A stretch of 35,702 nt of DNA from Ferruginibacter sp. (GTDB lineage: Bacteria; Bacteroidota; Bacteroidia; Chitinophagales; Chitinophagaceae), in NCBI GenBank assembly GCA_030655145.1, contig JAURWD010000108.1:1-35702 (forward strand), in the 5' to 3' direction. Below the pieces are notes generated by a model, which had not been told where the DNA came from, searched no databases, and was given only the letters and a program-made list of their open reading frames with translations. The first letter of the stretch is position 1. Each line of letters begins with the position of its first letter. Positions 28,965-35,702 of this stretch are shown here, piece by piece. Position numbers and translations under genes: made by a program.

Positions 28965-29147
28965 GCTGCACATCGCTACAATGGTTAAGATGACCTACAT
29001 GATCAACAAGCTTCAAATAACATATTGTTTCAAATCGCGGTACGGTGCTGTCAGCAATCGGGAGAAAATTATTGCAAACTGCCAGGCAAGTTTTATTATA
29101 TTTTTACGTGGGCCATATTCAAGCAAAATCTTCATACCCCACTACAT

Positions 29148-29720
29148 ATGAATGCCGAAGAAATTTTAAAATTGCATGTTGCTAAGAGTATCACCATACC
29201 TGGTGAACAGTTTAGTTATTTCTTCTCGCATTTTGAGCAACTCACTTTCAAAAAAGGCCAGGCCATTATTTCAGATGGAGACAAAGTAGAGCACGAGTAT
29301 TTTGTTTTGGATGGATGCCTGAAATCATTCTACCTGAATGACGAAGTGAGGATGTTCATACTACAGTTTGCAATGCCCGGCTGGTGGGCCTCCGACTACA
29401 ATGCGCTCTATAACGGCGGCCGTGCAACCATCAATGTAGATTGTGTTACGAATGCAGAAGTGTTGCGCCTGTCTTCTACCGATAGGGAAAAATTGTGCAA
29501 GGAGATCCACGAGATCGAATACTTCTTTCGCTGGCGTACAAACAAAGGTTATGCTGCAGCTCAAAAAAAGATGTTATCCTTCATGAATAATGATGCGAGG
29601 TCTCGCTACGAAGAACTCATGCAACAATACCCGGCACTGTATAATTTAGTCCCCAAGCACCTGATCGCTGCATACCTTGGCGTTTCCCGGGAAACACTCA
29701 GCAGGCTTTACCACACCTAA
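29148..29720 (+). CDS. Crp/Fnr family transcriptional regulator
   Basis: cNMP-fold 'KKGQAIISDGDKVEHEYFVLDGCLKSFYLND', C-terminal HTH 'VPKHLIAAYLGVSRETLSRLY'. Start at 29148 (MNAEEILK) preferred over 29025. Confidence 0.9.
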   Translation: MNAEEILKLHVAKSITIPGEQFSYFFSHFEQLTFKKGQAIISDGDKVEHEYFVLDGCLKSFYLNDEVRMFILQFAMPGWWASDYNALYNGGRATINVDCVTNAEVLRLSSTDREKLCKEIHEIEYFFRWRTNKGYAAAQKKMLSFMNNDARSRYEELMQQYPALYNLVPKHLIAAYLGVSRETLSRLYHT

Positions 29721-29727
29721 ACACTAC

Positions 29728-29743
29728 TGTGATATAGATCACA
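29728..29743. promoter_or_regulatory. CRP-consensus-like palindrome TGTGATATAGATCACA
   Basis: Both half sites are perfect (TGTGA-N6-TCACA), upstream of yceI and just after the Crp-like gene. Confidence 0.65.
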
Positions 29744-29764
29744 TAATTGCATGCGCATGTTGAA

Positions 29765-29780
29765 TGTGATGTAGGTCACC
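29765..29780. promoter_or_regulatory. Second CRP-like site TGTGATGTAGGTCACC
   Basis: TGTGA-N6-TCACC, 37 bp downstream of the first site; a promoter-like TTCCTTTG follows at 29803-29810. Confidence 0.55.
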
Positions 29781-29867
29781 CTATTACCTGTCAATTCCTT
29801 TCTTCCTTTGTGATGTCAAAGTATTCAAACAAAAATTTAATTATTAAACAATCTAAAAACAAAAAAA

Positions 29868-30419
29868 ATGGACACTCAAACATTCAAATTAGCAACTGCA
29901 CAAAGTGAAATCGCCTGGATCGGCCGTAAAGTAACCGGTGCGCACAATGGAACCATCGCCATCGAAAAAGGATGGCTGAATTTTTCCAACGATCAATTGG
30001 TTGGCGGACAATTCATCATTGACACCACTTCGATCAATATCCTTGACATCAGCGATCCTGCAACCAATGCACAATTTGCCGGGCACCTTGCCTCGGACGA
30101 TTTCTTTTCTTCGGCAAAATATCCAACTGCCAGTTTCGAAATTGTTTCCGCTAAACAAAAAACAGGCGGTAATTATGACATCACCGGCAACCTCACCATC
30201 AAGGACATTACGTACCCGGTAAATTTTGATGCAACAATAGTGAACGACGGACAGACCGTAAATGCATCAGGAAAAATTGTCGTCAATCGTACCCTGTTTG
30301 ACATGAAGTTCCGCTCCGGAAATTTCTTTTTGAATTTGGGAGATACGTTGATCTACAACGAATTTGATTTAAATGTACACATCACCGCCAAAGCTGTTAA
30401 TACAGCCGTACTGGCTTAA
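29868..30419 (+). CDS. YceI family protein, no signal peptide
   Basis: 'SEIAWIGRKVTGAHNGTIAIEKGWLNFSNDQLVGGQFIIDTTSINILD', 'HLASDDFFSSAKYPTASFEIVS', 'GNLTIKDITYPVNFDATI'. Confidence 0.92.
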   Translation: MDTQTFKLATAQSEIAWIGRKVTGAHNGTIAIEKGWLNFSNDQLVGGQFIIDTTSINILDISDPATNAQFAGHLASDDFFSSAKYPTASFEIVSAKQKTGGNYDITGNLTIKDITYPVNFDATIVNDGQTVNASGKIVVNRTLFDMKFRSGNFFLNLGDTLIYNEFDLNVHITAKAVNTAVLA

Positions 30420-30430
30420 AACGAACCATC

Positions 30431-30649
30431 ATGCCATACGTAAAAATTGAGCTCACCCGGGAAGGGGTGAGCAGGGAACAAAAACAAGTTTTGATCAAGG
30501 GGGTAACAGATCTGATCACGAATACACTGAACAAAGATCCGCACCTCACCCATGTGGTGATCCAGGAAATTGACCTGGATGACTGGGGCTATGCAGGAGA
30601 GCAGACTTCGGTATTACGTGAACGGGGAATTTCCGCCAATAAAAAATAA
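30431..30649 (+). CDS. 4-oxalocrotonate tautomerase family protein
   Basis: MPYVKIELTREGVSREQKQVLIKGVTDLITNTLNKDPHLTHVVIQEIDLDDW: Pro after Met and typical small tautomerase length. Confidence 0.9.
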   Translation: MPYVKIELTREGVSREQKQVLIKGVTDLITNTLNKDPHLTHVVIQEIDLDDWGYAGEQTSVLRERGISANKK

Positions 30650-30653
30650 AACA

Positions 30654-31388
30654 ATGAAAAAGCAAACAGTAATAATAACTGGCGCATCATCCGGGATAGG
30701 AAAAGAGATCGCAAAACATTTCCTCGACAAAGGCGATAATGTGGTGATCAATTCTTCGACAGAAGAAAAACTACAAAAGGTATTTGAAGAATTTGGAGCA
30801 GGACAAAACCTTGCAATGGTTGCAGGAAATGTGAGTGACAAAAACACGGGAAAAAAGCTCGTTGCCACTGCAATGGAAAGATTTGGATCGGTCGATGTGT
30901 TGATCAATAACGCGGGCATTTACGATACCAGGCCCTTCCTGGAAGTAACCGAGGAATACCTGGACACCTTTCTAAATACAAACCTGAAAGGAACTTATTT
31001 TACAACGCAGGCCGTAATTCCTCAAATGCTAAAACAGCAGGATGGCGTCATCATCAACATCGGTACGCCGTTGGTAGGCCACGCCCTTGGCGGCGCTCCC
31101 TCAACAGCACCGCTTACCAGCAAAGGAGCCATACATGCGCTGACGCTGCAGCTCGCGGCTGAATTCGGGATCAATAACATCCGGGTGAACACAGTGGCAC
31201 CTGGTGTTATCCGCACGCCAATGCATGGCGAAGATGCCGACCAGAGAGCAGGACTTCATTTGCTTAATCGCGTGGGTGAGGTGGAGGATATCGCAGAGAT
31301 GGTCATCACGGTGGCGAAAAGCCGGTTCATCAGTGGTGCCATTATAAACGTAGATGGTGGCATGGCGGCCGGTCATAACTTAAACTGA
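30654..31388 (+). CDS. SDR family oxidoreductase with atypical active site
   Basis: 'VIITGASSGIGKEIAKHF', 'NNAGIYDTRPF', 'VNTVAPGVIRTPM', 'INVDGGM'; the YxxxK position reads PLTSK. Confidence 0.92.
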   Translation: MKKQTVIITGASSGIGKEIAKHFLDKGDNVVINSSTEEKLQKVFEEFGAGQNLAMVAGNVSDKNTGKKLVATAMERFGSVDVLINNAGIYDTRPFLEVTEEYLDTFLNTNLKGTYFTTQAVIPQMLKQQDGVIINIGTPLVGHALGGAPSTAPLTSKGAIHALTLQLAAEFGINNIRVNTVAPGVIRTPMHGEDADQRAGLHLLNRVGEVEDIAEMVITVAKSRFISGAIINVDGGMAAGHNLN

Positions 31389-31408
31389 TATTGAAGCAAA
31401 CTTTAATC

Positions 31409-31442
31409 GCTTTCATGAGCCTTGATTTTAGCTCATGAAAGC
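31409..31442. other. Perfect 12-bp inverted repeat (hairpin) between the SDR and NTF2-like genes
   Basis: GCTTTCATGAGC-CTTGATTTTA-GCTCATGAAAGC; no T tract follows. Confidence 0.8.
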
Positions 31443-31457
31443 TCAACATTAAATGAG

Positions 31458-31838
31458 ATGAAAAACAACCAGGCAGATATTGACGTCATCAGCAATGCAC
31501 TTGAGCAGTTTTACTTCAAGGGCATTTACAAAGGAGATCTTGATTTACTCAACCAGGTATTTAATGAAGGTGCGTTGCTGTTCGGTGACGTAAAGGGGCA
31601 ACCTTATGCAAAAACACTGGAAGTATATTTGGAGGGTGTAAAGAACCGGGTAAGCCCGCAACATTCCGGCAAGCCGTTTAAGGGGGATATCCTTTCGATA
31701 AAAGTAATTAACTCGATAGCGATAGCTGAAGTAGCAGTGAAAATGTACGAGTTCAATTACCAGGAGTTTCTTTCCTTTCACCGCATTGATGGCAAATGGC
31801 TCCTCGTCAACAAAATGATGAGCGATGTAGAAAACTAA
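31458..31838 (+). CDS. NTF2-like / putative lumazine-binding family protein
   Basis: 'ISNALEQFYFKGIYKGDLDLLNQVFNEGALLFGDVKGQPY...FHRIDGKWLLVNKMM'. Start at 31458 (MKNNQAD); the track start 31422 lies in the hairpin. Confidence 0.8.
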   Translation: MKNNQADIDVISNALEQFYFKGIYKGDLDLLNQVFNEGALLFGDVKGQPYAKTLEVYLEGVKNRVSPQHSGKPFKGDILSIKVINSIAIAEVAVKMYEFNYQEFLSFHRIDGKWLLVNKMMSDVEN

Positions 31839-31849
31839 AAAAACACGCT

Positions 31850-32929
31850 ATGTGGTACAACACGCGAGCAACAGAAATACTCGGGATCGATTATCCAATT
31901 ATGCAGGGGCCGTTTGGTGGCGGACTATCAACCGTAGCATTGGTAGCAACGGTTTCGAATGCAGGTGGTTTGGGCGGCTATGGCGCCTATACCTTAAGCC
32001 CGCAGGAGATCTACGAGGTTGATAAAAAAATAAAAGCGGCGACGAACAGGCCGTATAATCTTAACCTCTGGGTTTCTGATTCGGATGCTATTGATGGTAC
32101 GGTTTCAGACGAATATTTCGAAGGCGCGAAAGCACTCTTCAAACCGTATTTTGATGAATTGGGGATTCCACTTCCCGAAAAGCCAGCTCCTTTTAAATCA
32201 CGTTTTGAAAACCAGGTTGAAGTGATATTGTCTATACGTCCAAAAGTGTTCAGTTTTATGTTTGGTATTCCCTCAGCAGATATTTTGGAGCAATGCCGCA
32301 GGCTAGGTATTAAAACGATCGGTGCGGCCACAACCCTTGATGAAGCGATCGCTTTGGAAACTGCCGGCGTGGACCTGGTCATCGCTTCGGGCTTTGAAGC
32401 TGGTGGTCACCGGCCCTCCTTCCTGGCTCCATCGGAACAGTCAATGCACGGCACGTTTGTGCTCACACAACTTATCAAAGAAAAAATAACAACACCGGTT
32501 ATTGCTGCAGGCGGTATCGCCAATGGACGTGGTATTGCAGCAGCACTCACCCTGGGTGCATCAGCGGCGCAAGTAGGAACTGCCTTCCTGGCTACTGATG
32601 AATCCGGCGCCGTACCCATTTACCGGCAAATGTTATTTTCAGATGCAGCAAAATACACAACCTTAACCCGTGCATTTACGGGTAGGCTTGGCCGTGGTAT
32701 CACCAACAGGATCGCAAAAGAGTTGTCCGGGAAGGAGAAAGAATTTTTACCGTTCCCCTTGCAAACCACGTTTATGTCATCGCTGAGAAAGGCGGCCATC
32801 GAACAGCAAAAATCGGATATGGTGTTGTTTTGGGGAGGACAGGTCGCTCCAGTATTGAAACATACCAGGGCGGCCGACCTCATGCATTCCCTCGTACAGG
32901 AAACTGGTGATATCCTGGCAAACAGATGA
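31850..32929 (+). CDS. Nitronate monooxygenase (2-nitropropane dioxygenase family)
   Basis: 'YPIMQGPFGGGLSTVALVATVSNAGGLGGYGA', 'VIASGFEAGGHRPSF', 'VIAAGGIANGRGIAAALTLGASAAQVGTAFLAT'. ATG at 31850. Confidence 0.93.
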   Translation: MWYNTRATEILGIDYPIMQGPFGGGLSTVALVATVSNAGGLGGYGAYTLSPQEIYEVDKKIKAATNRPYNLNLWVSDSDAIDGTVSDEYFEGAKALFKPYFDELGIPLPEKPAPFKSRFENQVEVILSIRPKVFSFMFGIPSADILEQCRRLGIKTIGAATTLDEAIALETAGVDLVIASGFEAGGHRPSFLAPSEQSMHGTFVLTQLIKEKITTPVIAAGGIANGRGIAAALTLGASAAQVGTAFLATDESGAVPIYRQMLFSDAAKYTTLTRAFTGRLGRGITNRIAKELSGKEKEFLPFPLQTTFMSSLRKAAIEQQKSDMVLFWGGQVAPVLKHTRAADLMHSLVQETGDILANR

Positions 32930-32956
32930 TTTAGATAACCAAACAAAATCAAACAA

Positions 32957-33508
32957 ATGGAAACTTCATCCAAAAGAAATATGATCATTCCCCGGGAGCT
33001 TTTTAGCAGCTTACCTGGTTTCAAAGAAGGCAACCTTTCAATGATGCCTTATAGCAGAGAAAATATTGATACGGAAGTTGAGAAAAAAGACAAGACTACA
33101 AAATTCTTTCAAAATTACCTTCAATCGATCCTGGATGAAACTTTACAGAAATTTATTACGCCAACAGGCAAGCAGAGCTTTCTTGTTTTCAAACATAATA
33201 AGTACATCCCGATACCAACAGAAAGTATCGCTTTCTTTTACGTCAAATATGAATCCTCTATTATTGTGACATTTGACCGGCAGGAATATTTTGTGAATTA
33301 TTCGCTGGATGAAATACAGCAACTCCTAAGTGACAGGCTGTTTACCAGGCTAAACAGGCAGTACGTCGTCAACTTCAATGCGATCAAAGAAGTTGAACAT
33401 TACTTTGCACGCAAGCTGTTGGTAAACCTCACGATTCCAACCCAGGAGAAAGTGCTGGTGTCCAAAGAAAAGGCGAGTGGCTTTTTGAATTGGTTGGAGA
33501 GCAGGTGA
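32957..33508 (+). CDS. LytTR-type DNA-binding protein without receiver domain (LytTR-B)
   Basis: Closely matches LytTR-A: 'SIAFFYVKYESSIIVTFDRQEYFVNYSLDEIQ...RLNRQYVVNFNAIKEVEHYFARKLLVNL'. Confidence 0.9.
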   Translation: METSSKRNMIIPRELFSSLPGFKEGNLSMMPYSRENIDTEVEKKDKTTKFFQNYLQSILDETLQKFITPTGKQSFLVFKHNKYIPIPTESIAFFYVKYESSIIVTFDRQEYFVNYSLDEIQQLLSDRLFTRLNRQYVVNFNAIKEVEHYFARKLLVNLTIPTQEKVLVSKEKASGFLNWLESR

Positions 33509-33540
33509 GCTTCCTGTTTTACTAGTGCGAATTAATTTTT

Positions 33541-34002
33541 ATGATACAACAACTGTTACAAACTGATGCCAGTTATACCTTGCTTTTGCTGCGGGTGGTA
33601 GCCGGCATTATTATTTTCCCCTACGGTATGCAAAAACTGTTGGGATGGTTTAATGATTTTGGTGGTGGCGTTGGTGTCAGAGGATCATTGCTTGAGTTCA
33701 GGAAGAAGAAGATCCCTGCAGTTTTTGCGTGGATGGTCATCATAGGACAATCTCTTGGAAGCATTGCACTGTTAACTGGATTTTGCGGTAGAATTGCAGC
33801 CCTTGGGAATTTCATCATTTTTACCGGTGCACTGGTAAGTCATTTGCCTGGTGGATGGGTAATGAACTGGAAGGGATATAAAAAAGAAGAAGGTATTGAA
33901 TATTTTGTGCTGTTGCTGGCGATATTGTTCGTAATTATTATCGACGGAAGCGGTGCTGTATCAATCGATCGTTGGCTGTTGCATGTGCTGAAATCAACCT
34001 AA
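33541..34002 (+). CDS. DoxX family membrane protein
   Basis: 'LLLLRVVAGIIIFPYGMQKLLGWF', 'GQSLGSIALLTGFCGRIAALGNFIIFTGAL', four TM segments. Confidence 0.88.
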   Translation: MIQQLLQTDASYTLLLLRVVAGIIIFPYGMQKLLGWFNDFGGGVGVRGSLLEFRKKKIPAVFAWMVIIGQSLGSIALLTGFCGRIAALGNFIIFTGALVSHLPGGWVMNWKGYKKEEGIEYFVLLLAILFVIIIDGSGAVSIDRWLLHVLKST

Positions 34003-34187
34003 ATAAATTGATATTAAATAGGAGGGTGTCGATGGTGCGCCAGTTAAAAATGAATTCCAGGCTTGCCTCAACAAGAATCCTGGTTGCATTCATATCATGG
34101 TTCCCGAACGCTTGCGAATGTTGTCATCAAAGAGCCATACAATTTTCGGGAAGCGCTGCTGTGGTATTCTTTCCCCCGTGAAATTAA

Positions 34188-34904
34188 CTAACGGAATTTT
34201 ATTTCACTTAATTCGATTGATACAATGAGCGGTCCACCAGGTTGAGGCATATTGTTTTCGCCGATGCTGAACACTTCTCTCTTGGTAGCAATTTTGATCC
34301 CGGATATTTCTTTATAGGCTGACAGGTAATGCGCAGCCGGGACATTACCTGAAATTTCTACTTTATAATCCTGCCTTCTTATCAAGCCCTGCTTGTCAAT
34401 GTACAGCACCTGTTCTTCGCTATGGGTATGAATATCGTTCGGCCATTTAATTCGGAGCCTGCGCCAGGTTTCGTTGCCTTCCTCCCAGGGTTCTTCTTCT
34501 CTTATTTCAAATCCCGGGCGTGCAAACAGGAAGGGTGTATTTAAATAATTCCACATGGCATACCCGGTAAAGTAGGCGAGTTGCAGGTTGCTCCAGGTTG
34601 TTTCCAAAGTATGATCTTTAAAAGATTGCCGTGGGTTATACAGCTCCTCTACTACGCTGCCGTTACCAGCTTCAATGGCTACCCTGTTCGGTGTATATGC
34701 GGTATGCCAGGCTTCGCCGGGAATGTGAGATGTTTTTTGTTCAAGCAGGTTCACTGTTACATCTATTTCATCAATCGCTCCCGCGTGGCCCTTCATTGCC
34801 CATAATACGCCACCTACTGCGAGATGCGCAGAAAGCGTATAAAATTTTCTCCATTGATCAAGACCTCCATGTGCGTTGATCGTATATTCAATCAGCTCGT
34901 TCAT
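34188..34904 (-). CDS. Conserved hypothetical protein, possibly LolA-like fold
   Basis: 238 aa; 'MNELIEYTINAHGGLDQWRKFYTLSAHLAVGG...EEQVLYIDKQGLIRRQDYKVEISG'. Confidence 0.7.
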   Translation of the reverse strand: MNELIEYTINAHGGLDQWRKFYTLSAHLAVGGVLWAMKGHAGAIDEIDVTVNLLEQKTSHIPGEAWHTAYTPNRVAIEAGNGSVVEELYNPRQSFKDHTLETTWSNLQLAYFTGYAMWNYLNTPFLFARPGFEIREEEPWEEGNETWRRLRIKWPNDIHTHSEEQVLYIDKQGLIRRQDYKVEISGNVPAAHYLSAYKEISGIKIATKREVFSIGENNMPQPGGPLIVSIELSEIKFR

Positions 34905-35128
34905 TGATTTGGTTTGTAATTTTTAAAAAATATTAGTTTACTTTTTTCATGAAGCCATGACCTGCAGTAACCTGCGTCCAACTGCAAGACAGGTGAGCCG
35001 CCAAACTGCAAGCAGAACCGGCAGTTTTTAAAAATGGAAATTGTGCAACATCCACTCTGTCGAAATTTCAACACAGGTGTATAAAGAAATCAGCGAGTCC
35101 CCACGTACGTTCTGTCTGTTAGCAAGAG

Positions 35129-35702
35129 TTAACTGCCAAACCCATCAACATCAATAATCGCTTGCACAAAGGCCGTTGGTGCTTCCTGCGGCAGGTTGTG
35201 GCCTATGCCCTTCAGCAGCCGGTGCGAATACTTGCCAGTAAATTTTTTGGCGTAAGAAATGGGATCCGGGTGTGGTGCGCCGTTAGCGTCACCTTCAAGT
35301 GTTATTGAAGGAACAGCAATGAGTGGCCCTTCGGCAAGCCGCCTTTCAAGATCGTCATACTGTTGCTCGCCTTCAGCAAGACCAAGCCGCCAGCGATAAT
35401 TATGAATCACGATCGCTACATGATCCGGGTTGTCTAAAGCAATTACCGTACGCTCAAAAGTTGCATCATCAAACTGCCAGGTGGGGGAGGCTAATTTCCA
35501 GATGAGCTTTGCAAACTCACTGCGGTATTTATCGTAACCTTCTTTACCTCGTTCGGTGGCGAAATAAAATTGATACCACCATTGAAGTTCAGAGCCCGGC
35601 GGCAACGGCTTTTTCCAGGCCTCCTGGTTGCCGATCAGATAGCCACTCACACTCACCATTGCCTTACATCGGTCCGGCCAGAGTGCTCCCAGGATACATG
35701 CA
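35129..35702 (-). CDS. Alpha/beta hydrolase, N-terminus beyond the window edge
   Basis: Frame is open to the window end: ACILGALWPDRCKAMVSVSGYLIGNQEAWKKP...; C-terminal 'KGIGHNLPQEAPTAFVQAI' contains the catalytic His region. The track start at 35659 is internal. Confidence 0.85.
   Translation of the reverse strand, partial: ACILGALWPDRCKAMVSVSGYLIGNQEAWKKPLPPGSELQWWYQFYFATERGKEGYDKYRSEFAKLIWKLASPTWQFDDATFERTVIALDNPDHVAIVIHNYRWRLGLAEGEQQYDDLERRLAEGPLIAVPSITLEGDANGAPHPDPISYAKKFTGKYSHRLLKGIGHNLPQEAPTAFVQAIIDVDGFGS

Noticed and set aside
29110-29124. GG-N10-GC sigma54-promoter-like pattern (GGGCCATATTCAAGC) before the Crp-like gene
   Set aside because: Keeps GG and GC spacing but misses TGGCAC and TTGCA context; too weak. 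No good sigma54 promoter was found in front of the response-regulator-linked clusters by eye.
1-35702. CRISPR arrays, insertion sequences, integrases and phage genes
   Set aside because: No direct-repeat arrays, transposase or integrase motifs or terminal inverted repeats were recognised.

Overview
This looks like a Bacteroidota chromosomal window, probably Chitinophagaceae-like (A-rich leaders, SusC-plug-type proteins, TAnnTTTG-like promoters, LytTR regulators). That assignment is inferred from style and was not searched. The left two thirds is a mixture of accessory genes: a delta-60 repeat beta-propeller (truncated by the window edge and absent from the ORF track), DinB, a degenerate double retropepsin-like lipoprotein, a class C beta-lactamase-like serine hydrolase, GNAT, a SAM methyltransferase, a secreted GH13, an MG2/plug protein, a divergent AraC / phytanoyl-CoA dioxygenase pair, DUF3667, a GIY-YIG-like protein, a MetAP paralog, a DHFR-like protein, an OM beta-barrel and a hypothetical. 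The right third (about 18.9-34 kb) reads as a coherent chemical-stress/detoxification region. A minus-strand cluster carries sORF, epoxide hydrolase, cupin, Ohr and MBL hydrolase. Next to it is a translationally coupled TPR-HisKA_2 kinase and sigma54-type response regulator. A plus-strand run carries an alpha/beta hydrolase, LytTR-A, a Crp-like regulator, YceI, a tautomerase, an atypical SDR, a lumazine-binding/NTF2-like protein, a nitronate monooxygenase, LytTR-B and DoxX. The best signals for follow-up are: two CRP-consensus-like palindromes (TGTGA-N6-TCACA/C) between the Crp-like gene and yceI; the bracketing pair of about 67% identical REC-less LytTR regulators; a perfect 12-bp intergenic hairpin inside the operon; an SDR whose YxxxK tyrosine is proline; and a 17-bp perfect palindrome in the kinase/hydrolase divergent region. 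No rRNA, tRNA, CRISPR array or intact mobile element was recognised.
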